Source: Liolophura sinensis (taxonomy: Eukaryota > Mollusca > Polyplacophora > Chitonida > Chitonidae). From it: a stretch of DNA of 64,000 nucleotides. The stretch is from the NCBI RefSeq assembly GCF_032854445.1, contig NC_088303.1:24221265-24285264 (forward strand), read 5' to 3'. The notes beneath the pieces were generated by a model, which saw nothing but the letters and a program-made list of their open reading frames with translations, was not told where the DNA came from and made no database searches. Both the position numbers and the translations under genes were made by a program. Positions 1-13,500 of this stretch are shown here, piece by piece; within the stretch, counting starts at the first letter, position 1, and every line of letters begins with the position of its first letter.

Positions 1-43
1 TATTCAGAGAATAAATAGTTGTTACATTTCACGTCTAACTTAC

Positions 44-3000
44 CAAAAGTGATAGCCATGGAAGCGGCCAAGTTTACGCCCGCTTCTTCAAAAGGGTTTA
101 GGGCTGAAATGTCACCATCTATGGTCATTTCCCGTATACCGGGGTTAATTGAGAGCTGTATACTATGCCATGAACCTAATAAGAAAACAACAATATGTGA
201 TTAAACACATTTACAATGCACAGAGTGTACTTAACATATAAAGTTCGTCGCTCATCTTATAAAGCAAGTAATTCCATAAGTCTTCTTCCCACAGCGAATT
301 AACAGCAATTAGTCCAAAATGCTGAGCGTAAAATCGCGAGTCAGAGAAAAGATATGTGGTACATTACTGATAATTCATGTCTGTGTATGTGTACTGAATG
401 TGCAACTCACCGACTGGCTTGAGTACGTCTACAGATATCCTAGAAACGCTCTTTCCAATCTCAAAAGCCAAGGTTGCATTGTGAAGGAAAAGTGAGGGGC
501 CTTTCTGAGTCCCGGTGCTGTGTATCAAATACACCTTATCAGAAGGAATTGCCATTATTTTCACCCACATCCATAGTGTCATAGTGTCGTTGGAGAACGT
601 CGGAGAATTTGCATTCACAAAAGGCTGCACTTGTATCGGATTTGTTTCAGTATTTGGCTTGAAGTATAAGGCTTTCTTATACACACCTGTCCAGATACAA
701 TAAAATGAACCTGTTTCAGTGATTGATTTCTTAACTTTTTAATTCATTAATTAACAACCGGCATCAGTCATTCAATAGCTTCGTGATTTTAACAGTGCTT
801 CTTAGTTAATTAACTCCCACAGAGGGCCATGCAATTTTGACACCGCTTACATCGGTTTCTGCTTTTGTTGAATTGAACGAATGTTCGCCTGATTTAGTTT
901 AAAGTATGATAGATAGTTTAATTAATTTTCAGCCAAGTTATACAATGAGAAAGTTAGTGATGACACCAGATGACAATGGGACGTTTATCTCAGCATCTGG
1001 TGTCACCACCTTATGCCATCTGTAGGTGTTACTCTTTGGGGAAAGTATCTGATTTCTCTTCCCTCCGGAGGACAAACATTTTCATTAATTAAAATCCCCA
1101 CATATTCGCAGAGATACGAAGAATGGTGGGAGAAACATGATAAAGGGTAATCAAATGAAAGACATGAAGAACAGTGGATACGGACATACAAATGCAAACA
1201 AGAGGGGCAAATGACGAATGATGCATGGGATACACGTTAAGAAACAGCCGTTACTGTAAACACTCCGACAACAGCCAACGATTATGATATAAAAAACTAT
1301 AGCATAGTTGTAGTCATATTGACAAATGTTCACACGTCACACGTTACCTAAGGGTTGATTCTGTTTCTGTAAATGCTTAAATAGTAATAACTTACAAACT
1401 CAAATGTCACAAATAACTGTTACATATGGCAAACCATTTGGCGAATTAATCTTCATTCTTCTCCATGTGCAAAAAAATTCTACACATGTTCGATTCTTTA
1501 AGATTTGTACATTAATTATTTACTATACAAATACGTGATGTTATTTTATACACCTGTACAAGTCCTTTGTACTTAGTCCGAAATCTTTTGTACATATGTG
1601 CAAATAAAATTTTATTTCACATATGTAAACTTTTTATGCACATGTATAAACGTTGTCCACATATGTATAAATTAACTTTGAGTCAGATGAACATATATTT
1701 GTATCTATATATAAAAGAACCCGGACATATGCGTAATTCCTAATTTGTACGCAGCCATGCGGGTTTCTACAGTTTTCTGTTTTGCACGTTGGCTGAAGCG
1801 ACGCTGTGGGCCTCTTGTGACAGATGACGGGTTGCTTTAACACTGAATCCAGTCCTCCCTCAGTGCACTGCGAACATATTTTGCTTTCAGGTATTGTCAT
1901 CGTTTAGCAGGAAGATTATTAGAAAATATAAGTACTTAGTACGTAACAGACTTTCTGGAGAACGTTATGAGTCCGCATTTTCTGTGTTCAGTACCACCTA
2001 ACCGGGGATCCAAATACATGTATTCCAGAATTTTGCGTGCAAAGAGGAAACCATCAACAAGAGACGGATGTTAATTCAAACTCAGGGCATGCTGTCTAAT
2101 TATAACACCTTGTATATCCGTGCTCAACTAAACATCTTGAACCCTAGATCAATATTTCAAACTATATAAAGTATAGACATAGTCTACAACACATCGTGAC
2201 TCCAAGATCTGGCCAAACCGATGGTCTGCAGAGAAGGACAAAGAATAATACCAGGTAAAAGTTTGCCATTTGCGTACAAGATTAATTAATTACCCTTGTT
2301 ATACATGTTTAAGCAAATGAATTGTATAATGATTTACTTAAACATGCATAACTGTGTTTAAGATGGTTTTAAGTTGTTTCACATGACCAGGTGTTATGAT
2401 TGTGTTACATAGCCAGGTGAATTTCAAATATCTGTGTACCGGTACTACTTCATTACTGCGAACCACTACTGTCTCGGGTTTCAAAATCTAGAAAAATGTA
2501 CAGCCACATACACCCTCTTCCAAAATGAACACAGAACAGTTCGGTCATCCATGCGATAAGTATTTCTGGGAAAAAGATGTGTTTACTTTTGTCTTACCCG
2601 GTTCATTTCCCAGCTCATCCAGTGTGTAGTGTTTGTCGGCTTTAATGGGAGCTTGGTAGGTAGTGAACGCCGAAACTAAAAAAATAAAAATATGTTGACA
2701 ATATCAGAAAAACAACTATACGTCTTACAAATAGCTATAACACGGTCACAGAAAGGTGTGTATACTCGCTGGATGTATCAGTACCTTGTATAATACCAGT
2801 CAATGACAATTATGTCTGGTAATTTTATTGTTGGTAACACGAGTTATAGCCCATCCCCAAGTTGAGATGTGTTTAGAGAAGCATTCGTGTACATGTTCTG
2901 TAAGTCTCCTGAGTTGGAAGAAGCTTTCGTGTACATGTTCTGTAAGTCTCCTGAGTTGGGAGAGGCTTTCGTGTACATGTTCTGTAAGTCTTCTGTGTTG

Positions 3001-5669
3001 AGAGGAGCATTGATGTGCCTGTTCTGGAAGTCTCCTGTGTTGACAGAAGCATTCGTGTGCCTGTTCTGTAAGTCTCCTGTGTTGAGAGAAGCTTTCGTGT
3101 ACATGTTCTGTAAATCTTCTGTGTTGAGAGAAGCATTCGTGTGCCTGTTCTCTAAGTCTCCTGTGTTGAGAGAGAAATTTGTTCCTGCTCTCAAAATGTT
3201 CTGTGTTGAGAGAAATGTGTGCCTGTTCTCTAAATCTCCTGTGTTGAGGGAGAAATGTGTGCCTGCTCTCAAAATCTTCTGTGTTGAGAGAGGCATTCGT
3301 GTGCGTGTTCTCTAAATCGTCTGTGTTGAGTGAGGCAATTGTGTGCCTGTTTTCAAAATCATAAAGAGGATTCCCCAAATCCTCTTTTCTAACAAGTAGC
3401 AGTTGTGTTTCTGTTCTCTAAATTTCCCTGGACTGGCTGAACTTCTTTTGACATCTTCCAAACCTGAATGCCAGGATGTTTATAATAGCTGTGGAATAGT
3501 ATGTATGTGCTTAATATGTTTGTAAGTTACATGTGTCTACATATACTGAAGAAAGATTTCAATCTACGTGCATTCGAAATTCAAAGATTCTCAAATTTAT
3601 TTATCTATCTGATTTTTGTTTAGCACACCATGCACAAGAATTTTTCACCCTCACCATGACGGTCCATTTTCTGGGTTGAGAGAAGTCATGGGACAAGGGT
3701 AAACCAGCAGCAACCTTTGGCGAGGAACTGGCGAACCTACTCACGCGTGACGCATAGATATGCACACTATATCGGTGGAATAACAATGTGCGCAAATGGC
3801 CACACAAATGTTACCGGGAACTAATCGTTACCAATACACCAAACACATTCCCATAGCCACAGGAAGGCAAGCACCTTCAAACATTAGACCACGGCCTGTT
3901 CCCATTCTCGAATGCATCTGATGTTGTTGCCAGTACTACACTGCACCTAGCCATTGGAAGACCAGCAGTTTTAAACATTAAACCACGGCCTGTTCCGATT
4001 CTCGAATACATCTGATATTGTTGCCAGTAGTACACTGCACCTAGCCATTGGAAGACAAGCACCTTTAAACATTAGACCATGGCCTGTTCCGATTCTCGAA
4101 TATATCTGATGTTGCTGCCAGTACTACACTGCACCTAGCCATTGGAAGACAAGCACATTTAAACATTAGACCACGGCCTGTTCCGATTCTCGAATGCATC
4201 TGATGTTGCTGCCAGTACTACACTGCACTTAGCCATAGGAAGACAAGCACCTTTAAACATTAGACCACGGCCTGTTCCGATTCTCGGATACATGTGATGT
4301 TGTTGCCAGTACTACACTGCACCTAGCCATTGGAAGACAAGTACATTTAAACATTAGAACACGGCCTGTTCCGATTCTCGAATGCATCTGATGTTGCTGC
4401 CAGTACTACACTGCACCTAGCCATTGGAAGACAAGCACCTTCAAACATTAGACCACGACCTGTTCCGATTCTCGAATATATCTGATGTTGCTGCCAGTAC
4501 TACACTGCACCTAGCCATTGGAAGACAAGCGCCTTTAAACATTAGACCACGGCCTGTTCCGATTCTCGAATGCATCTGATGTTCTTGCCAGTACTACACC
4601 GCACGTTATAGATAAAAGAAAGTACAGTTGTTTTTATCAGTACTAAATTGAACGTTATTTCGAAAGAAAGTTGAGTTGATGTACTTGTCACCAATACATA
4701 TCATGTTATGATGAAAGACGACCAAGCAAATAAAACTTACATCCCTAATTTGTTTTGATTTTTTGATTTAACAAGACAAAACTAATGTTGAGTTTGTCTG
4801 GTAATGTTTTGGTTTATTGTTGAGAATTTCCTTTACATTTAAGAACATCTTCTCAAGTGACGGAGATTGTTTTACGATTACAAAGGTTCGGCTATATATA
4901 GCACAAGCCTTGAGCATATGATGGCAAAGTGGTGACTGTTGGGTGATGTTAAAATGTTGAGACACATACCTGTACTCGTACAACTCGTCAAAAGCAAAAG
5001 CCACGTAAAACCTACAATGTTGAAAGAAAATGATTATACAGTCTATATTACCAGTCGATTTACCTTTTTTTCCCATTTTACCCTTTTAAAACAGTTCATT
5101 GGAGAAAATCCACTTAACTTGTCCAAAAACATGCAGACAACCTCCGATATAGTTCTTTATTCTTGATGAAAATAACTTAAAAGCACCTAACAAAGTACCT
5201 CTTCATAAGGAAAAACTTAACTATAAGTGAAAGTACACATCTTTTTTTCATCTGATTAAATCACCAGATGACCCTTACCGGAAGGTTCTATTTGCCAGAT
5301 CATTGCTGTTATCGCCTTGGCAACGTAGTTAATCCCCAGCGACTGTCTCAGAATGCCATCTGGCAAAGTACAGTAGGGAGCATCCAAAACCACACTATTG
5401 CCTTAGTGGTGACTTCAGTTTTACAAGTTTACTTACTGGATATAGAGTCGAACCGATACGAACGGGTACCTTTATTATTTAACATGTTTTATTGATTAAA
5501 TAGAAGCTTGGGGATCGAATTTTACTTCGTAATTATTAATAAATAAATAACGTGTCATCTTAGAGTCTGGATACACACAAATGAAAACAAAGAAATAGAG
5601 AGTCCTGGCAATGTTCCACTACTTACTTTCTTCGTGGCTTTTCATCTTACTCGGTTTATTGACCGGCAT
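44..5669 (-). CDS. Secreted concanavalin A/LamG-like protein, 5' part (exons 1-5; 3' end off the window)
   Basis: I do not recognise the family. Five coding exons on the minus strand join in frame: 5627-5669, 4970-5011, 2598-2675, 395-686 and 44-162, each with GT-AG ends, giving 191 residues so far. Translation opens at 5669 or at a second Met at 5645. Residues around 15-30 form a hydrophobic signal peptide (FTWLLLL core, likely cleavage after TVSA). From about residue 55 comes a beta-rich stretch like a LamG/concanavalin A sandwich, with TMTLWMWVK, then GELHIHIQLSINPG and IDGDI, where LamG domains usually have a GEWHH motif and a short ligand loop. No transmembrane segment follows within the visible part. 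Exons 1-4 are joined by phase 1 introns; the exon 4 donor (GTACAC at 394) was chosen over GTGAGT at 410 because only it keeps exon 5 open. Exon structure is fairly secure; function is not. Confidence 0.62.
2862..3375. repeat. 42-bp minisatellite, about 12 units
   Basis: The array lies in intron 2 of the secreted-protein gene. The unit reads like GTGTACATGTTCTGTAAGTC followed by TCCTGAGTTGAGAGAAGC-type sequence, with point changes and a few shortened units near 3170-3260. Because 42 is a multiple of 3, long frames stay open on both strands (148 to 192 codons); these are by-products of the period, not genes. Confidence 0.9.
3862..4606. repeat. 94-bp tandem repeat, 8 units
   Basis: An anchor ACATTAGACCACGGCCTGTT recurs at about 3881, 3975, 4069, 4163, 4257, 4351, 4446 and 4540. 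Units are more than 90% alike by eye. The array sits in intron 2 of the secreted-protein gene, about 500 bp from the 42-bp array. Confidence 0.93.
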
Positions 5670-6364
5670 TGCTCAGAAACGTGTACACACCTCAGTTTGG
5701 AAGGGCAAAGCCCCTTAATACTGCACTTTGATAAATTCCACAAACCTTTTTATTGAATCTGATTTTCATTTGCCAATATTCCGTACAATAAATTTTCCTC
5801 TGTTCACCATCAACCCATATATCGGAAGGTTCTTTAGTATACAAGTTTGAAAGCTACATATTTCTCATATCGAAACTAGATTACATGTTATGCAATATAC
5901 GCATCTCGTAGACACGATCTGAACTCGTGTCACTCAAAACACTAAGTGAAGGAATTTCACAGCTTGATTAATCATTAGAGCTTCTAAAAGCCAGGCAAAA
6001 GCTCTTTAACATGCACTATAAAGGTTAATTTGGTTGTCAAGCAAGTCGAGTACAGTTCAAGTTAGCATACGATATGTTACTTCCGCGAGATCTTGACTAA
6101 TACTGGGGAAACTCACTGGCGATATTTGTTCGCTATGAAATATATTAGGCTCCTTAAGTTTTCTACAACCAGTTACCAGTTTTCTACGCGTTAAGAGACA
6201 TTAGTTTTTTAATTCTGCGTTAAGGGTCGTTAGTCCTATCATGGTTGAATAACAAAGCGTGGTGTCGGATATCAAACAAAATGCTTTCTCTGTTACAATT
6301 TTGTATGGATTTCCTCTATGTTCTTCTTTATAGACAAATGGTGCATTAATTATAGAAAGCCAAA

Positions 6365-6485
6365 CACTGGTCGACCTGGTGTCAGTATACTGTGAACGCT
6401 CAGCATGAAGGATATGCCTAATACTGGTCGAACTGGGGTCAGTACACTGTAAATGTTCAGCATAAGGAACAGGCCAAATACCGTC
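6365..6485. repeat. Two tandem copies of a dispersed repeat
   Basis: Two units of about 60 bp begin ACTGGTCGACCTGGTGTCAG and ACTGGTCGAACTGGGGTCAG. A related string (GGTGTCAGTATAATGTGACT) occurs at 60308-60330, so this is a dispersed family that happens to be doubled here. Confidence 0.6.
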
Positions 6486-6639
6486 CTGTCTCGACGAAAT
6501 GTTCACTGACATCCAAAAACAAAGGTTTGGGTATTTACTCGGTTTAGTTTTGGAGATTTACTTAGGCAAGACAAACAACACATTTCCAAGGAAGGAAAAG
6601 AAAGAGAGAATTTCACTCATTTATTATTGACTACTTATT

Positions 6640-7065
6640 TCCAACATACTGACTGACTATTCACAGAATGGTAAATGATAATTTTCTATATTCGGACTGA
6701 TTAATCACTTGAAACTGACAGTTTATTCATAACATACTAGTTGAATAATCACAACTACTAACTGTTTATTCACAGAATGTTAAATGATAATTTACTATAT
6801 TAGGACTGATCATTCACTTGATACTGACTGATTATTCAAAACATACTAAATGACTATTCACTACATACTGGTTGTTTATTCAGAGCATGCTAAATGATAA
6901 TTTACAATACTAATTATTCACAGCATACTGACTGATTATTCTCAGTATTAGTACACGGGCTAGTATTAATGCACAGGATATGAAATCATTATTCAAAGCA
7001 AACGGACTGACTATTCACAAGACACTGACTGATTATTCATAAGATACTGAGTAATTATTCAAAGT
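6640..7065. repeat. A/T-rich imperfect tandem repeat
   Basis: Strings such as CTGACTGATTATTCACAG and TAAATGATAATTTAC recur about every 20-40 bp with many changes. The block lies downstream of the AOAH stop codon. Confidence 0.65.
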
Positions 7066-7531
7066 TCTGGTAAATACATAACGCTCTGGATACCACAAAA
7101 CGTGTACCGATAACACTAATTAACTAGAATTTATGTGTTCAAGTATAGTTTAAAAATCTGAGTGCCTCTTTACTATTTTTGGACACGAATATTTCGATGA
7201 TTTTCTGAGTATCTCGGTTAAAACAACCAGGTATAAAGTAACGTTATTACTTTATACCTTATACCGAATCGACCTTATTCCACAAAACTATCCTAGGCTA
7301 TGACGATCATAACACTAAATTACCCTACCATCACATATTAAAAACAACCACGCAGCTCACATGCATAGGCATGTGAATTATACTGGAACCAGGATATAAC
7401 AGTCAGGTAGAACAGGTTCCGTAATACACTGGTCCAAATTTAAGCACTTCTTCTTGTGTTGTTTCTTAGCATGGGACCAGTAGCCCTGTGTTGTAGATGG
7501 GTGAACGGTGTATGATGGCGAAGACATCCGA

Positions 7532-10500
7532 TTACTCGTAACCTCCCTGGTCCCCGAACAAAGATTGGATATCGCTGTTGTGTGGGTTCTCTTCGCCAAT
7601 GACATCGGGCAAATTCGTCTGCAGATAGTCCCACATTACCTGGGCCGTTAAGGCTTGACCGTACTGCGTAAAATGAAAAGATCAGTGTTCCAAATAACAG
7701 GGAATGGTCTACTTTCACAAAGCTCTCTGAAGCAGATTGATGAAGACATTTAAAACAGTCCGATTTGAAAATCAAAATTACCTTCAGTTCATCTTAAACA
7801 TATACAATATATACGGGTAAATAGTATACCAAAAAATCTCCAAAAGCAAAAACCTCCTCCACAAATACAGAGGGGCGATACTTCGCATTCGTATCGAATG
7901 GTCAAAAAATTCCTGGATTCGGGTCAACATCAGGATCACCACAAAAAATGAAATAAATTGGTCCTTGCGCCAAGGTCAAAATGGGCACGAGGTTTCATCA
8001 AAATACGAGCACAACTTTAACGACAATCTGGGCTACAGAGAAGTTAGGCAATTGATGAAGAATAGTTTAAAAATTTCTTGATGTCACATCCAGATCCGGA
8101 TGAGCACCAAAAATGGAATGGATTGTGTCTTGTATCAAGTCCAACTCGCATGGAAAGTTTTTCAAAAATCGAGCATCTGACAACGGTGAGAAATTGTTTA
8201 AAAACTCGTGTCCAGATCTAGATGAGCACTAAAATTGAATGAATACTGGCGTGTGCCGCACGAAGCTCAAAGTTTTATTCAAATGAAGGACAGACCTGAC
8301 AGACAGGTAAAGAGCGGTTTGGCCAGAGGTAGTAACAGATACACTCTGTCTTATTGTTCAAATCGCATATGGCGATTGCGACGTTCAGAGGCCGTGTGAC
8401 ATTAGTTGACTCCAAAGAGAAATGTATACTGTACCTGATTGGTATGAAAACCGTCCACGGGTTCTATCAACTGCCACGCTTCACCTCCATTAGCTTCCCA
8501 CGTCTTTATAGCTGAAATCATATTTGTCCACATAGTCAGTATTAAGTTTCAGATTTTTATTTGTCGCTTTATGTTTTTCTCTTTTTTATTTCACTTTTCA
8601 TGATGGCGACTAGATAAAGGACTGGGTGAAAGACGTATGTTATGGTGTATACACAAGTTCAAAATGAGAACAACGGCAGATGAATACTGGAAAACTGAAA
8701 CGAGTACATGACAACAAATCTCTCAAGCAATAAGGTTATCAGCATTTCGCCGGAAATTACTAGATTCGGGTTCACACGGCTTGGCAGATATCCGACCGTA
8801 TTCTTACTGACTCAGTTAGATGTGTAACTTAGGACACCTTAAAATCTGTTGACGCGCTGGACAATTCTGGGATCAAGACTCACCTGTTCACACTTGAACA
8901 GCTAGCTAAGCATCGACCGGTGTGACAAGTTTTGAGTGTCCAGATATATAATTGCACGTGATAAACCAGAAGCCTTTGGCAAATAACTGATGAACTTCCT
9001 CACATGTAAACACATATTTTCACATCAAGAGAGAGGCCAGTGTGTACGTCATGTTGCAAGACGGTAAGTGCTATCCACAGAACTTCGAGTAATAACACTC
9101 AAAGGCCTTAGCTGATAAGCAGGCCGGTTACTGCTGCAAATGGGGCAGAGACCTTAGGGAAACTTGAAAACAGTTTCAGACTGGGAATGGAACAACAGAT
9201 TGTGAATCCGAGCGACTGAAAGACAAGCATCTTAACCTCGTAAGCACGGTCCGTTAGGTGGAAAACTGTTCCCCTTGATCTGTATTTATTTATCTGTATT
9301 TATTGATCTGCATGTACTTGTTGATCTGTAAAGCTCACCATCTTCTATAGGGAAATCAAAGTAGTGAACATCAAACACCTGACTCTGATAAGACGTCGAT
9401 ACGTTCTTGAGAACGCTGTTTAATAGCTTTGCTCTCTGAAAAAGATAAATGGAGCTAAACTCACAGTGTGATCGAAAAAACTACCTGTGATGCATGCTTT
9501 CTCTGAAATTTACTTTTATGCTTACAGCCAATTCATTTGTTCGGTAAACGTTTGATCTGATAAATACATGTGCACAAGTTTCAGAAAATACAGTTCTGAC
9601 AATTTGTCATGAGCGTATGAGGAACTTATCTGGTAGCAATTTAATGCGCTGATGGCTAAAAAATTCAGGCTGCATTCTTCGCAATATAAATTTAAATGTT
9701 ACTCGACACTTAAGCCCTACGTCACGACTTAGATTTAATGAGAAGTACAGCACATATATATGGTAAACCCCTACCTCAGTCGTCTTATCTCGGACAGTTT
9801 CGTTTGAAGTCAGCCACCCATTGCATGGGGACACCTGAAAGTATATTTGACATTGTTCGCTCGTTTTAGTATAAAAACGTAATTATTACAGACAGTTGGT
9901 TTCATAAATGAATTTTACAGACGGCTGAAAATACGCGACTAGATAAAAGAAATAGACTATAGTATGTTTTTTTAGGATAGAAGAGGTAGTAAATTTAGAT
10001 AAACAATTGAATGATAAGGGATGAATTATAACTTTTCGGGCAAACCCAATGTCTGAAATTACGTTTTTGGCGAACTATTTATTTACTTGTCTATAGGCCT
10101 ATTATTGGAGTTCATCGCCATGTTCGGGAATTTTTCATATTTAAGGTGGAGGTCAGGTTTATGGCTGAAAGAAACCAGGATGATTCGATTAAACCACCAA
10201 CTTTCGCTAGGTACCTGACAAACCTCCTGGTTTTAGCGCTGGATCCGAACACGTGACCTCATGGGCCAAGGGCCTGATTGTCGCAGCAAGCCAGTGATTT
10301 AACCACCTGCGCCAACAGCGAGAAAAGACGCCCAAAAATTGTACATCAAGTACTTAGATATTAGGAGGTATTTACTCGATTAAACTCAACATTATGTTTT
10401 TTATTATGGTTAATGAAATATTTAACACTTTCGGGTGATGGCAAAGATAATAACTGTTTTAAACTTTTATTAACATGTAATTTGTTATGATAGTTCTCAC

Positions 10501-13500
10501 TGAATTCTTAAAGCGGAAATAACACTTCATGCGAGCCATGAAATCTTGATGAACTCACCTCCAAGCAATACAAGTAGTCGTAAAAATCAGAGTAAGTGAC
10601 GTCATTGCGGAATCGGCCAATAGGATGGATCCTGTCATGAAGGTTGTTGAAGAGTATACGTCCGTCCACTAGGCCGTTCACCACAATATGGCTGCCGGTG
10701 GGAACATGGGTTTCCTACAAAACGTATGTCTATGCTGCTGAAGACAGATTTCCAATTAGAAGATAATCTAAACAGTGGCTGTTATATGTTTCAAGTTCAC
10801 TTGCCAGTCCTTAAGGAAGATACATGCAGAAGTTGACAGTTACAGAAACAAGGAAACAATTATTGAGGATAAAGTCTTGGGCATATGTAAACATATATTC
10901 TATCGTACAAGTTTCAATGTACAAAGTAACATGGCTGCCCAGTGCTTGATCCGGTGTTGGTTAAGAACAGCATTTTGGGGGTTTTATGTAACATCCTGTA
11001 GGACACAAAATAATCTTTGTATACCAGGTAGTAAGAGTTCATGTATATACGGATAGGTTATAGGAAGATGTACATGTACATAGAGATACACGGTTATCGG
11101 AGGTATTTAAACTGGTTCATATCAATCTCCGCCCACATTCATTTGAGACTGACACAGAAGGATTAAAGCAATTTTCGCTCCAACATACCTTTCTGTATAG
11201 GAAAAGCTGAACCCTTGTCATGAAATGAATATGACGGTGGAGAGATTATGTTAATTTTATAGACAAAAGAAAACCACAAAGTACGTTTACTTTATCATGG
11301 AGAAAGAACATACCAAATACTGTAAGGTTTTTGTAAAACTCTCTCGCATTTCCTCGGGGGTTGTCATGTGAGCAAATGTGTCTGGGTGCCTAGAATAATA
11401 CAAAAAATCCCTATCAGTGGTAATACAAACAAAGCGCGTGTAAATCGCACTGCAATTTTGACAAAACAAAATGTTAGTCTTTTTAGTTAACGCCAGCAAA
11501 AAGTCACACTGTTTCAGTATTCGTGCTCAAGGTCAGTGAGTGCTTGGGACAATATCGGGCGTTTACAAAAGGAACGTGTCCGACCATAACCCCACTGGAA
11601 GGTCCAACTGCCATCTATATCCATGGATGTACACGCTCAGACAGTCCTCACTATATTTCTGTGATTTGTAACGAATATATCTGCAACAATATCAATACCT
11701 CTAAGCGTTCTTTTATTGGTACGGGTTGGGGCTTTTGTCTGCGTTTCACAATTGCGATGTGAAAAAGTTTTTAGATTGTTGGATAACCTGTCAATAAATT
11801 CAGCAGAACACAGTGCAATTCGGAATGCTCTGCTCAAATTCATAGATTGTCTCAGAGCTTTACAATCAATGACGTCATTTAAGTGGACAAAATGCTATCC
11901 AGTCTAATGCGAAGTAGTTTTTCTGTCGTCCTCACTATTCTTTGCTGATCTTGACATTTGTCAACACAATGCAATTCTGAATGCTCTGCTCATATTCATA
12001 GATGGTCTCATTGCTTTATAATCAATGACGTCATTTATGTGGACAAAATGCTATCCTGTCTAATACGAAGGTTTTTCTGTCGTCCTCACTATTCTTTCCT
12101 GATCTTGACATTTGTCAACACAATGCAATTCTCAATGCTCTGCTCATATTTATAGATGATCTCATTGCTTTACAGTCAATAACGTCATTTAAGTGGACAA
12201 AATGCTACCCTGTTCTGTACGAAGTAGTTTTTCTGTCGTCCTCTGTATTCTTTGCTGATCTTGACATTTGTTTCGCTTGGGTTCCTGGGCGTTCTGGGGT
12301 GCCTGGTAATGAACGATTAGATAGACTGGCCAAACGAGCCCTAAGTTTGCGTGATGTCACTCTATCAAACTTTCCATAGCCGAGGCCCTAAATGAAGTAA
12401 ACTCATTATCATTTAACCTATGGCAAACTGAGTGGGACGCCTCACAAAAGGGTCGTCTTTATCACTCATTTAACTACTGTCAAATTTCGTAACAGAGAAG
12501 ACATAGTTACAGTAATTGTGTACTATCCTTCTGGATGATCACGATCTACTTTTTTGCAGGTAATTCTGTCACAGAGACATAGTTACAGTAATTATGTTGC
12601 ACCCTTTTTCATGATCTAATCTTTTGCAGATAATTACCCGTCACAGAGACATAGTTACCGTAGTTACGTGCTATCACTTTGGATAATCATGATCTAATCT
12701 TTTGCCGCTAATTACATGTCACAGAGACATACTTACAGTGATTACGTACTATCCTTATGGGTGATCCTGGTCTAATCTTTTGCAGGTAATGACCTATCAC
12801 AGAGACATAGTTACAGTAATTACGTAGTTTCCTTCTTGATGATGATGATCTAATCTTTTGCAGGTACATGTACTTATCCATTACAGACATAGTTACAAAA
12901 ATCTTTTTCAGGTACAAAGGATGGCGATGATTTTATGTTCTGCAAGTACTTACCCATTACAGACGTCATTACCAATAAGAGCGTAGATGATGAGCAGAGG
13001 AGTGTCTGAGCTAGGGTTTCGAGCCAGGCTGAGGCAAAAATAATTAAATAGTTAAACCGATTGATATAACTGGCACATGCAAGGACGTTTATGGCTGGAA
13101 GACATCGTACGGTGATGCCTCAGTGAGGCATCATGCTCAGAAATGACATGTGATCCAGCCACACTACACCGACACTGTCCTTCATACTTTATTTATTTAT
13201 TTGCTCGGTGTTTTACGCCATTCTCAAGAATATTTCACTTATACGACGGCGACCAGCATTATGGTGGGACGAAACCGGGCAGAGTCCCGGGAACCCACAA
13301 CCATCCAAAGGTTACTGGCAGACCTTCCCACGTACGTGTCCTTCATAATCTTGTCTCAATGAGCTGTCAAGCCGAAATGATACCTGGTCCAAATATAGTG
13401 CACTGACACCAGGTGAATCTGTCATGGTGCTTTACAGTGTTGTTTCAGTGAGTATCTTGCCCAGAAATTACACCAGTTCCAGCCACAGCACACTTTCACC

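Larger units (their letters stand above)
5670..7531. other. Intergenic gap between the secreted-protein gene and AOAH
   Basis: No exon can be supported. The gap holds two short repeat blocks, listed separately, and presumably the promoter of the secreted-protein gene and the AOAH 3' UTR, since the two genes run in the same direction. No convincing poly(A) signal for AOAH lies within 600 bp of its stop; the first AATAAA on the minus strand is near 6722-6727. Confidence 0.5.

Noticed and set aside
364-411. GTGAGT at 410 as the donor of exon 4
   Set aside because: It is the stronger consensus, but it leaves phase 1, which puts a stop in the next exon; GTACAC at 394 gives an open join and a LamG-like GELHI string.
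1634-1900. Cysteine-rich minus-strand frame as an extra exon of the secreted-protein gene
   Set aside because: Exons at 2598-2675 and 395-686 join directly in phase 1, and this frame has no phase-compatible splice sites.
2800-3378. Open frames of 87-192 codons on both strands as repeat proteins
   Set aside because: All are produced by the 42-bp period, which keeps every frame open; the sequence lies in an intron between in-phase exons.
3862-4606. CRISPR-like array
   Set aside because: Units are contiguous repeats without unique spacers, and the genome is eukaryotic.
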